Shown one piece after another: positions 23,315 through 33,806 of a stretch of DNA of 64,000 bases. The DNA is from Diaporthe sp. PMI_573 (Eukaryota; Ascomycota; Sordariomycetes; Diaporthales; Diaporthaceae): the NCBI GenBank assembly GCA_021399435.1, contig JAJTUP010000082.1:62001-126000 (forward strand), given 5' to 3'. Both the position numbers and the translations under genes were made by a program. The notes beneath the pieces are model-generated. The model was not told where the DNA came from. It did no database searches and saw only the letters and a list, made by a program, of their open reading frames with translations. Position 1 is the first letter of the stretch; every line of letters starts with the position of its first letter.

Positions 23315-24028
23315 ATGTCTAAAAGAAAACACTTACGCCTAACCGTAACCACAAAGAGCATACAGCCCGCAAATAACAACATAATCACTATTAAAACAGT
23401 AAATGTAGATACGGTGCTGTACCTGCTAGGTTTAGCGGCCCTCTTGATCGGGCTTAGCCTCTACACAGGCGTGCTAGCGCCTATGCCTATTGGTCTATCC
23501 GTCGTATTACCTTTTAGTCCGCAGTATAAATACAGCCCTTCTTACCTCTTATCCCAGCGTTATACTCTAAACCTTTACGCTTTCTCGTCTTGCCTCTTGA
23601 CCCCCTCTTTATTCCCCTGCTGGCCCCTAGCGCCCTCAGTCCTTGGCCTCCGTCTCGCCTATAACCACTTTATACCAGTCCTCTCTGCTTCTAAGCCCTG
23701 CTACCATTATCACGCCATTACCTCACCCAACATCCAGCTCTGTACATTTTCTACGGCATTTATCTTCTATAAACTTTACAAATCCACGGCTATCTCTAAC
23801 CAGGCTCTGACTTTTAGCCAAGTTAGGTTAACTAGTAACCTCGTCTCTAGCCAATTTTACGTTAGGCAGCAGACAACCATTATAGCTGCCAGCCTATTCC
23901 AGTCACCACGCTATAGCAGTTCTTTATCACGTCTCACATACTTTTGCCTACATACCAAACTTTGTCCTAAAAATATCCTTCCTTTTGCCTATAGGGCGCA
24001 GCTCCGTGTTTATCTACTAAGGTCTTAA
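23315..24028 (+). other. 237-codon open frame in degraded DNA, unrecognised
   Basis: An ATG-initiated frame of 237 codons is open here inside otherwise RIP-degraded sequence. The predicted protein begins with a basic stretch, has one hydrophobic segment at about residues 34-66, and is then Ser-, Leu- and Tyr-rich with no motif I know. The pyrimidine-rich plus strand could leave this frame open by chance, since it may be the antisense of a repeat. I would not call it a gene without transcript evidence. Confidence 0.25.
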
Positions 24029-25940
24029 CATACATAGCGTTGCCTGGTCTACTTACAAAAGAAAGAAAAAAATGCCGCAGGTAGCGACACATCAATATAA
24101 AGATGGTAGCAAGAGGCCTCCCTCTCTAAGCATACATTAACTCTACCTAGGATATTGTTTCTCCGTAAGTTGTATACTGTATTAGCTATAGTTGGACTAA
24201 TCCTAGGTGTTAGCTACGTTAGACTATATAAGGAGCCGTTATAATAGAAAATAGCGTCAACCAGTATATACCTAAGATCTAGGACGTAATGCTAAGGGTG
24301 GCTGGGAGATGCTAGAGATAAGATTATGAAAAAGTAACTCTGATAGAGTAATAAGCTTAGAATCTGCCTTAGGTAGAAAGTAGAGAATATTAACCGTGGT
24401 AGAGATAGACAAAGGCAAGGCAAATCCGTAAATAGCGCCCCCTCTATAATGCTATATATCAACCTATACCACACAATTCTATACATATATAGAGGCAAGC
24501 TATACTTATTTTGGCTTGCTGATATAGACGTAAAGATATTATCACTATTACTGACACTATATTTCTAAGTTAGAGATATATAGTCTGCGGTGTTCCTGGC
24601 AAGTACCTAGCATAGCTTAGCTAATATAATATAGATCCATGTTGTTACCATTTGTAAGGGCCTGTCCCTTGCCCTTATTATCTTATATCTGACACCACTA
24701 ATAAAACACAATAGTTTGCTTACAGGGGTTTGGCTCTGCCTCCTATCTCCTTCCTGGATGCCTCCTTTCCAGATGCCTCCTTTCCAAATCGGCAGTTGCA
24801 TGGTTGGCTGAGGTACAAAGGTATGGTGCTCCGCTCTAGTGTTCTTTGATGGCCATAGAGGAGATACTACAGCTAAACAAGTTTCTCGCTACAATCGGTA
24901 GAATAGACAAAGTAGGACACGGGATTAGGCTCTTTGCCATTAAGCTATTACACCCACACTTCTATACTACACATATAAAGCTCGCTCCTCCCAGCAAACA
25001 GTATCCAAGACAACTGCTACAAACTAAATGCTCGTTATGAGACCTAGCTTAAAGTTTTATCCCTTACGCAGCTTAGCTGTCCCCACGCTTGCAATAAGAT
25101 AGCAAACATCTCTCTTAATAATTAAGTCTTTTTTGGTCCTTCTCCGCTACCAAGCGGGAAGCCTATAGGCCAAAGTCTTTGCCTTCAGGATAACAGCGTC
25201 CTAATTACCTCACCTAGAGGCCAAGAAAGGCTGCGACAAAACAGACACAACAGCTAGCGCGGTTCTCTAGCACGCCCTATAGCCAATATAATCAAGATAT
25301 CTAGTAATAGTAAGTCTAATTACAGTAATTTCAGCAAGGATCAATCCCCTACATTAGTATTACAGGTTAACAACCTCCGGCTACCTATTACGCCTAATAT
25401 ATAAGCAAATAGCGTGTCTAATCCTAGTTTATAGACAAATACTCTATATTTTCTTTGGCAACATATTATGCTAACATTACTAAGCAGGCATAAGCTTTAA
25501 TTCTTCCTATAGTAGCAGTAGCTTAAGAGAGCCAGTAGTAACCAAGACGGCTATCTTAAATAACCAGAAACCCAAGCCGCTGCTAACTACCGCTATACGC
25601 CCTAACCTTACTGGTAAGCATATCTAAGACAGCTCAAAAAAGCCGCCTTTTACGGGTCTAAGCTATATAATAACGTCAAGCCAATTACAACAGCCTAGCA
25701 TAATAGACGCCACGGCTTCTACATTACCATCTTTACCTTAGATTCCGTCCTTACCCACGCCTTTAGAGGCTGCTTTAACATATAGCATAGATAATCTATT
25801 TAGAGAGTACCGCGCTTAAGCTACCAATACTATATATAGTGCCAATTGTCTAGACACAGCAGCCTAATTTAACAAAGAACTAATTGGCCTAGACCGGTCT
25901 TATTCAGACCGCGATTCTCTATCTCCCGCATCACCTAGAG
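24029..25940. mobile_element. RIP-degraded sequence, weakly coding
   Basis: The plus strand shows scattered short frames (for example one starting ATG GCC ATA at about 24850) interrupted by TAA/TAG. It may be the 5' part of the element whose chromodomain-bearing frame follows. A short direct repeat (GATGCCTCCTTTCCA twice) lies at about 24758-24787. No transposase or polymerase motif was identified. Confidence 0.35.
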
Positions 25941-27260
25941 AGAAGTTTCGGCCGCTCAAGAGCCCATCATATACCAACTCTACTTCTCAAGCCAAGAAGT
26001 AGGACAAGAAGTCTCCATACTCGCCTCCCTGCAGCCACACACGCCATCGCTCTCAGCTCGGCCAGCAGCGGGCACGCATTACAAAGTGTCTTCCGGCAAC
26101 CCCTGCCATAGCAGAGCCCTAGCAACTACCTAGGTTAGTAAGAGCCGTACAGCAAGACAAGCCCGGCTCACAAGATAGTACATCCGAGGCAAAACAGTCG
26201 TCCTCCCTTCAAGAAACTATATACAGCAAGGCCGCTATAAAAATAGTCTACACAACGCCGCCAGATATAGAGGCTTTACCTTTGCCTAGTCCAAAGCGTT
26301 CTTCTTTACCTTGCCCCCGGCTAAAAATCAAGACCCATCAAGAAAGCAGGCCAGCTCTTATTACAATAAGCAAAGGCAATTACAATCATCAAGCCTTCTC
26401 GCCTTCCCGTAAGCAGAAAGAGGCTTCTAAAAGTCTTATAGCCCGCCATAGTATCCGCAATTACATTAGCTCTTTTAACATCTAAGGCAATAATACCAAC
26501 GCCAAGAGTATACAGCAAGCTCCTACAAATAAGAGCAAATTCTTAAAACAACGCAAATACTATAGGGTAGACTCCCAACATAAAAGAAGGCTTTACCAAC
26601 CAGACACAAAAGATACTAATAGTTCTGCCAAGAATAGCAATAATAACTAAGTTACTCGGCCACCAAGACAGCATAGAATAACCCCCCCAGACCCTAGCCA
26701 TACAACAGCTGCCAATAGCCAGACCGGTTCTAACTCTAAGAATACCGGGTTACAATAAATTCAGACCCAAACTTTAAAGTTAGTTAAAGCACTAGCTACA
26801 AAGTTTACAAAATAGTTATCTAAAATAGTAAATATTAAAAAAGCTAAAATAGATAGTATAATAATATTTTAGTTACAGTTTAAGCAAGACCTTTATTACT
26901 CAAAATATAGACCTACAGTACTAAGCAACCTATATTCTAGTTATACGTCTAATATACCGGCTAGGCAGCATAAATTAACGCTAGATTGTATTCTTAATGG
27001 TAAACCACCTCTTGCTAAAAATTCTCTATATTTACCGACAGAAAATAACATCTAAGCCCTACCGTTAATAAAATCCAAAGCAAAGTATAAGATTAAAGAT
27101 ATTATAAAGCGCAGAAGATAAGGAAGAGGCTGGCAAGTCTATATAAAATAGGCGCACTGTGAAAGACTAACCTGGGAATCACAAAAGAATTTCTTTGGGA
27201 CAGACTTGCTAATTGCCTTTAAAGCATAGTATGGGCCACCTAACTTGTTATTCTGAGGGA
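25940..27260 (+). mobile_element. RIP-degraded frame ending in a chromodomain
   Basis: One plus-strand frame can be followed for about 1.3 kb with only RIP-type stops. The first part is polar and rich in Ser, Pro, Lys and Gln. The end (about 27083-27245) is a chromodomain: GRGWQVYIK-stop-AHCERLTWES followed by NFFGTDLLIAFKA, where the stop sits at the expected Trp. Chromodomains are used by some retroelement integrases and by other transposon proteins for heterochromatin targeting. No integrase is visible directly upstream, so the element type remains open. Confidence 0.55.
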
Positions 27261-27845
27261 TACAGACGGGTTACATACACGAGGCTCTAGGTCGCTACAT
27301 GTTATATATTGCTAACTACGTTTGGCAACTATTTTGGGTAATAATATTAGACCATCCTATAGATATTTGAATTTTATTATCTTATAGATTGTCAGCCGGC
27401 TAGAATTAGGGTAGTTGTCTTTAATATCTTTAACAGGATTCATAGCCCTACTTACTTAAAAATCATAGACAAGGCAGATTGAAAAAAAGAAAAGGCAGGA
27501 CTCTGCCTTAAACCCACTCCTGTATTGATTTGGGTTATAGAAATATGGCGACCCGATTTCTTGCGGGCAGACACAACGCCGAGTTTAATATAAAAAGCAA
27601 TTTAAGATCTAACCATCCCCCACGCAAAGAATATAAAACGGCCAAGCATACCGCCAACCTATAATAATTAACCTTAAGCATAGTATAGTTATAGTTATCA
27701 ACATATAGTCATTAGTAGAATCAACCTAACTGGCTCTAGTAGTTTCACGTAAGTACCGATCAAAGTTGCAAAGGACATTAAGCCAAGTCGTATATAGCTG
27801 CCAATGTCCAGTATGACGCAATCGTTTTAACTTGCATCCCACAAT
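27261..27845. other. AT-rich degraded sequence
   Basis: This continues the AT-rich block. I see no readable frame and no repeat boundary that I can place. Confidence 0.3.
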
Positions 27846-27849
27846 AGAG

Positions 27850-27988
27850 CAGTACGTTCCTTTTCTACCGATCAGTACGTACCTTTTCTGTCGGCCAGTA
27901 CGTACCTTTTCTGCCGGCCATTACATATCCTTTCTGCCGTCAGCAAGTCCCTTCTGTGCCGTAAATACATACTTTCCTGTCTTACTCA
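27850..27988 (+). repeat. Degenerate tandem repeat, about 23-bp unit
   Basis: About six consecutive copies of a unit close to CAGTACGTACCTTTTCTGCC are visible, starting at 27850. The second and third copies are nearly identical, and later copies diverge (CATTACATATCCTTTCTGCC, then CAGCAAGTCCCTTCTGTGCC). The repeat marks the transition from AT-rich to balanced sequence. Confidence 0.75.
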
Positions 27989-28166
27989 ACAGCCGCGCGG
28001 CTTGTTCTGCCACCCTGATTTTCAAGCCGCCGGCCGCTGGAATCAAAATCAAGTTGATTCGAATGCCGTTTCCTTATATTCTAAATCAAATTGTAAAAAT
28101 TCTACGGATAACAGCTGGCCGAATTACACAGTCTTCCGACGGCCTCGAGGATAAATTAGTTGCTGG

Positions 28167-28385
28167 TCAGAATAGCAATCTTTTCGATTTACGTCTTCGT
28201 AATAAGTCATGACATATACAAATAACAGCCTTGAGTTCTGCGGTATATAGGCTCATCATCTCCGTGTCATTGAAGAATCCATTCCGGCAGCCCAGAGTGC
28301 CATTGAATTCCTCAATGGCTTTCAAACCCGTTTTCTTGTCTGCTCCAATGACGGCTTCACTTGGTGTTCCCAGGAATCTAGACAA
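28167..28385 (-). mobile_element. Possible LINE RNase H fragment
   Basis: A 72-codon minus-strand frame contains NGTLGCRNGFFNDTEMMS followed by LYTAELKAVICICHDLL. The second block resembles the YAAEL helix of RNase H domains in fungal LINEs. No other LINE parts are recognisable nearby, so this would be an orphan fragment. Confidence 0.3.
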
Positions 28386-29529
28386 AACCGCTGTATGGCT
28401 TCCGTAACTTGTATAGTTCTCACATTCCTAGTATCGAAATCCCAGGGTGCGCCTCTTGTACATTAACTACTGCGACTTGATGTTTGCCGGCGGAAGACAC
28501 TGAAGGCATGGATGACAGTGAAAAAATGCTTGTCTTCGTGGCAATAGAGAATGCTGAAAGCAATAATGGTGTGGTGCGCAGGGAATTCCCCCTACCTTTT
28601 GGCCAAGTAGTGGTGGGAATGGACGCCAAAAACGATTGATGGGGCCTGCCAAGTCAGCTAATGCCCCACTGGTCGCTGAGAGATGGGGACTTGCGGAGCC
28701 CAAGCATAGGGAACTGGTCTGGTTCTGTGGTCGTACAGGCTGAGCCAATCGCATACCGACGTAGGTAGTCAATCAAAGGAACAAGCCCTGCAAGCAGACA
28801 GTAAACCAGTCATAAAAATAGCTTAGCTTGAGTACGGAGATCACTGCTATATTGTTCGGTCAAAATGTTCGCACTACACTGCCGATCCTGTACACTCCAA
28901 GATTCACCCCCGTACCACCTTCCCCGAGCTTGCTCTGGGCACGTTTCGGCCAGAAGAATTGAAGTCTCTTGTGTTGTAGCGCGGGTTGAATGTCAGAATG
29001 TGCGTAGTGGGGGGTGTTGGGTCTCACAGCCTACAGCTGTCTAAGTGCGACAAGTGGGAGTAGGCGAGTCTCAGCCTGCCTTGAATTCAGACCGATAAAT
29101 CCGCCCGCAAGGCAACGTGTACGCAACGCGAGGAACATATTGTATCCGGCAGCCGAGAACTGAGCTCAAGGGGGTATGTTGGATTCTTTTGTTGATATTC
29201 GATAATGCGCATGTTCATAAAGTCATGGAGGAGATGCGGTGTACAGTGAAGTCTTGAGATTTTGATAGGGGCGATGAAATGATTTTTGTGCAGACGGCAT
29301 GTTTAAGACAGGAGAGACGCATCAGAGCGAGAAAGCCAGCTTAATTATGATTAGTTGCCGACGAGGAAACTACGCATGAGTTGTGTGAACCTCTCCAACG
29401 GACTTCATGTCCGGACTGTGTGGTTCCCGCATTTCCTCGAGGTCAGTTTACTACACTTTGGAGTCAGATACGAGCACGGTTTCAAAGTGGAAAACAGGTG
29501 GCCTACCTCATGCTCAATCATCCCAAGAA
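28386..29529. other. Intergenic, no supported gene
   Basis: The base composition is balanced, but only short unconnected frames occur on both strands. I recognise no motif, RNA gene or repeat. Confidence 0.35.
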
Positions 29530-29800
29530 CGCGCAATCTTGATAATGGGTTGATTTGCCATGTCATTACCAGCTTGCAGTACTGCCAGGATGATTGTCCG
29601 GGAGCTGCGCAGATACGTCCTCACCATTTCATGGACTGAATCCACGAATTTCTCTGTCTGCTACTCATTGAGGACAGAAATGAGGTCCGGAAGATCCAGA
29701 TCCACGACACTCAACTCGGACCACTTCCCATGGCCCAGTTGCTCCGGAGGTAAGAGGTTGTCCGAGGAATACCCAGGGCTTGCTGAGTTGCTTGCTTGAG
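29530..29800 (-). pseudogene. Dynamin-type GTPase fragment
   Basis: On the minus strand a short but clear piece of a fungal dynamin/Mx-type GTPase domain is readable. It runs ELSVVDLDLPDLISVLNE, a TAG in place of a Gln codon, VHEMVRTYL, SSRTIILAVLQAGNDMANQP and KIARSWDD. This corresponds to the G3 (DLPG, here DLPD) region and the following helices. The P-loop and the G4 motif are absent on either side. The loss of the invariant Gly of DLPG and the nonsense codon mark it as a relic. Confidence 0.6.
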
Positions 29801-30712
29801 AGTGCGAATCGACTTTGGTCCCCTGGCACTCGCCAAACGACCATTTCAACGGGGAATTGTACTTGACAGCAATTTGGGTAGAATTTCAGAACCTGCGGAC
29901 CCAGAAGGATTGGGTTAGAACCCATCTCGACGGCGGATTGCAGCGCAGTGGACTCTTTGAATATGGGCTCGCTCGACTAATTCAGATGATAGAATTCAAG
30001 AACTGGCGCTTCGTACCCAGGGTATGACTTCTTCGATAGGCGCGCGCAAAGAAATTTACATATGAAAGGCATCACTGTCCAAGTCAAGGGGGCAGGCCCG
30101 GAAGGCTCGCGCCAAAAACTGGGGCGCAGTCAATGGCTGCTGGCACAGCAGGTTTACCCGTTGTGGGAGGTTTGGGGGAGGCGCAGGGGCTCTCTCAGAC
30201 GCGCAATACCCTATTCATAGCCCCACGGCCCGCTATATCGACACGCGCACCCACTAACGGTCGCTCGTTTTGCAACGCATTACCGCCCACGAACAGCTCG
30301 CGGGCAGACCATCACCTCGATCATGTGCACGCTGCCGTGATGTTCTGTCGTCCGAATTGCCGTGTCGAGCTGAAATTCGTCACCAGCAATCATGGAATAA
30401 CCACGATAGAACATCAGAGAATCACCGACGGCGATTAAGTCAATATTGTGATCATCATGGTCCTTGGTCTGTACCTAGGTAGGTATCCGGCTGCCCCACT
30501 ACAGCTTCCGGCGTAGTGGGTGCTAATTTCACAGCAGCTAAACCTTTGCCAAGTACCTAGGTATGCAATAACGACTGTTGATATATATATATCAATTCTT
30601 GCGACTTCAAAAATATAAATATCATCATCACGAAGTTCTCGTTCCGTTTTCCTCGCACCCTGATATACTATGAAATACCACGTAAAATCACGCAGCGTTT
30701 CATTTAAGCTCG
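29801..30712. other. Intergenic
   Basis: No gene is supported here. Two palindromic ACCTAGGTA-type motifs lie at 30472-30485 and 30554-30563, close to the 3' end of the minus-strand saponin-hydrolase-like gene. Confidence 0.4.
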
Positions 30713-32584
30713 TCAGGCGTTGTTGGCTGGCTGACGGTACTCTACACCATCGAGAACAGTGGCCAGAGTCCCATTGGCCTGGAATATATTTTTCATGGCG
30801 TCGATGGTGACGTTGAACCCATCACGGCTGGTCTTCTTGATCCCCGTGATGCTCCCGGTCTGTGTCAGGTCGGAGAACCACTCAAGGCTGGACAGCCAGG
30901 GCTGGGCAGAGTCAATAATCTGTGTGACGTCCTCAGACCCGTCAATAACCCATCCCTCGTAGTCGGCGTACCCGTTGTATTGCACTACCACTCTGTCGAC
31001 GCCGAATATGGCCATGTTATTCTCCCTCAGAGTTACGTTTGCAAACCCTGACACGCGGCCGCGGAGGATGTAATCGCCGGCTGGGAACTTTGTGCGGTTG
31101 GGAGCTATGGACCCGGGGGGGAAAGGTGTTGCCCAAGGGATCACCTCCGGTACCTCGAAGACCGGGGCTGGCTTCGTCGGGGATCGACTCGTGAGATTGG
31201 CGACCATGAGGCGGCAAGTACGGCCGCCTGGGGCCGTGGAAACTGGGCAGGGAAGGGGGTTAGCACCGCCGCAGGCTGGGGATTGAACCAGTTTCTGGTA
31301 ATAGCCAATGCGTGTAGAGTCGAGGGAGAAGGCAGGGTCGGCTCTGCCGTTCCAATTCGGGTCGTTGATAGCACCAGAGCTTCCATTCCCCGCCGCATTA
31401 ACCTGCTGCCCGAAGTAGCCCGTTAGCCGGTCACCATACCGGTCCAGGAGGTACGGCTGGAAGAAGCGGCGCTCGCCGTTGTTACGGGTCGACGCTGCAA
31501 CGGTAGATGCCACAAGATCAATAACAGGTGGGATGCCACGCATGCCAGCCATAAACATCTGCCTATCAGAGCCCCGTGTATCCATGATGACTATCGATGT
31601 ATCATCAGCCGAAAAGGCTATTGGGTCGACGTATTCTGGGTGAGTTGTTATGCGCCGAACGCGTCCCGTGCCGATATGCACTGCATATACATCGATATTA
31701 CAGGACTCAGTCGAGAGGCCGATATAGGTGATCTCGTCCCCGGGTCCTGAGAAACCTCGGAGCTCGCCAACAACGACGGCGGTCTCGTTGAAACGCATTT
31801 CTCTGTCCTCCAACTGCAAAAAGCCCGGGTCCTCTGCACTGTAGAGCAGGTGCACGTTGACAAGGTCGAACCGTACGGCGAGGGGATCACCAGCCTGCGG
31901 GTTGGGATTGAACTCCAACAAGCCCAGGTAGCTCCACTGATTCGACCCTACGAACTCGCTCCATGCAAGGTGGCGGTCGTCCGGGTGGAGGCGGAGCTCG
32001 CGCGGCGACCCACCAGGGCCGCTGCCGTCTTCCTTGTTTGGCCAGTAGATGGGATAAATATGTGCGTCCCCAGCATCGCATTCTTGAATTTTGGTCCCAT
32101 TACAGTCCACGATGTTGCGGCCCCACAGCACCTTGTCTCCGCTGCGGAAGACGTGCGGGTAGTTGGTCTCAGGATGGATAGAGACGGCATTCTCAGGCGG
32201 TATGCCACATGTTAGACACTTCCACGCATCGCCGTTGCCAAAGGTTTCCCCGTTAGTCTTGACGAGGATCAGTTGCATGCCAGAGTAGATGCTGGCTGGG
32301 TCGGGCGACGCGGGAGCACCGGCGAAGTCGACGTTGACGATAATGTGTTCCCCGTCGGGAGTGAAGTCGCCCGCCTGAAAGTCAAAGTCGTCAATATTCA
32401 TGCATCCGGTGAGGTTCGGATTGATATCTTTGGTGCAGGCACCGGTCTCGGTGCTTGTGACGACGGGTGGCAGCGGGAGCTCGATAATGTCGATGGGTTC
32501 AGGCCCCGGAGGGTGTGGTACAGCTTGGGTCGAAGAAAAGGCCGTTAGGCTCATAAGCCCCGCGATTATGATAAGCCGGGCCAT
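30713..32584 (-). CDS. Secreted saponin-hydrolase-like glycosidase
   Basis: This single-exon gene encodes 623 aa. The first about 21 residues (basic start, hydrophobic core ending in STQA) are a signal peptide, so the enzyme should be secreted. The mature part starts Pro-rich and continues with ELPLPPVV, CTKDINPN, FTPDGEHIIVNV and ASIYSGMQLILVKTNGETFG. It also has CLTCGIPPENAVS, YPHVFRSGDKVLWG and PRELRLHPDD. These blocks match my memory of fungal saponin hydrolases, which cleave the sugar chain (glucuronide) from triterpenoid saponins such as soyasaponins. Several N-x-S/T sites are present. Substrate specificity is inferred from family resemblance only. It is transcribed divergently from the sugar transporter across a 1.2-kb shared upstream region, which hints at common regulation. 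The frame is intact, with no sign of RIP. Confidence 0.75.
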   Translation of the reverse strand: MARLIIIAGLMSLTAFSSTQAVPHPPGPEPIDIIELPLPPVVTSTETGACTKDINPNLTGCMNIDDFDFQAGDFTPDGEHIIVNVDFAGAPASPDPASIYSGMQLILVKTNGETFGNGDAWKCLTCGIPPENAVSIHPETNYPHVFRSGDKVLWGRNIVDCNGTKIQECDAGDAHIYPIYWPNKEDGSGPGGSPRELRLHPDDRHLAWSEFVGSNQWSYLGLLEFNPNPQAGDPLAVRFDLVNVHLLYSAEDPGFLQLEDREMRFNETAVVVGELRGFSGPGDEITYIGLSTESCNIDVYAVHIGTGRVRRITTHPEYVDPIAFSADDTSIVIMDTRGSDRQMFMAGMRGIPPVIDLVASTVAASTRNNGERRFFQPYLLDRYGDRLTGYFGQQVNAAGNGSSGAINDPNWNGRADPAFSLDSTRIGYYQKLVQSPACGGANPLPCPVSTAPGGRTCRLMVANLTSRSPTKPAPVFEVPEVIPWATPFPPGSIAPNRTKFPAGDYILRGRVSGFANVTLRENNMAIFGVDRVVVQYNGYADYEGWVIDGSEDVTQIIDSAQPWLSSLEWFSDLTQTGSITGIKKTSRDGFNVTIDAMKNIFQANGTLATVLDGVEYRQPANNA

Positions 32585-33806
32585 ATTGTCTATGAGATAT
32601 ACAGTCTTCGAAGTGGTCTGTTTCTTTGCTTGCTTCCTCCTTGCCTATTACCTAGGGAGATATCACGCTGTTATGTACTCCTTGTGCAGCCCCGCAACGG
32701 CTTCCCTTTGGAGTTTGTTTGTCTGCTAGTCATTAAGATCTATCTACTACATACAGCTACTCGGCCCGATTACTTCCTCGTATGCACATGATGTAACACT
32801 AATTTTATGCTGTATCTAGCATATGCGCACTGGAATCGCTGATTCTTTTCCTATTTAAGTATCAGGGACACGCTAGGTGTCAATGATACCTTCCGCAAGC
32901 CATGGCAGGGTGCAATGACAAGAACAGCAGTGCATTTTCCAAGCCTGACATCGCGTGTTTAATTAAACCTCGTACTGTTGCCGGGTATCACAATGTCATT
33001 CAACCACTGTCATTCCGGACGCCAGCTAGATTGCGTTCCGCCCCCACAGTAAAAATCACAGTACCTATGATCTACCACGAGAAGAGGGAGGACGGCAATA
33101 GCAACAGTAGAAAATCGGTGGTGCAGCCGTCCTAGTCCTGACGATTATTTCTGTATTGTGCTCTTGTTCAATCGGGTGTTAGTTCTGGTGAAGATGTTCA
33201 GGGCGCAGGTGACCTCGCCTCCAAATCTTCCTGATTCCAGATGTCCCCACCCATTGGGGCCAAGCTGGCTGGGTACTAGATCGGCAATGCCGGCAACTAG
33301 ACGTCGCGCGCCACCCTACTTGGCACGGTCACGAGTAGCAGACACGGCCGAGTCCAGTCGTCGTACTACTAGGAACTCAAGCCTCTATTCAGTAGTCATG
33401 AGATATGGTTCGGGGCCGCTCCTCAGCTAGGCGCGGGCATCCACCCCAGAAGTGCGTTAGCCCAACCTCGTGGGGAAGGCCTGCTCCCCCAGCCCAGTGA
33501 GATTCGCGGCCTCATGGAGCTTCCCATGAGGTCTCGCAGACCGCAGCCTCGGAATGGCCATGACCTCCCCGCGTTGCATTGTCTGGGAAAGAAACTGAAG
33601 ACCAGGTGTGGACGCCGGACCTTACTGCTGTCGAGTATTCATACCGACGCCTCCGCCGACACGGCTGGCCTCTGCTCGACAACCGTGGTAGATTCCCAAG
33701 TTCAATCCCATGCAGGACAGTGAGCCACGGAAGTCCTTAGGCAACAGCCCACAACCGCCTACGTCCTTCAATCTATTCGTGTACTAGCAAGAGCAGCCTC
33801 TTCAAG
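32585..33806. promoter_or_regulatory. Shared upstream region of divergent gene pair
   Basis: These 1.2 kb separate the start codons of the saponin-hydrolase-like gene (minus) and the MFS transporter (plus). Short frames inside have no motifs. I cannot name a specific operator, but the head-to-head arrangement makes it a candidate bidirectional control region. Confidence 0.4.

Noticed and set aside
27850..27988. CRISPR-like array
   Set aside because: The repeat units are directly adjacent with no spacers, degenerate, and the DNA is eukaryotic.
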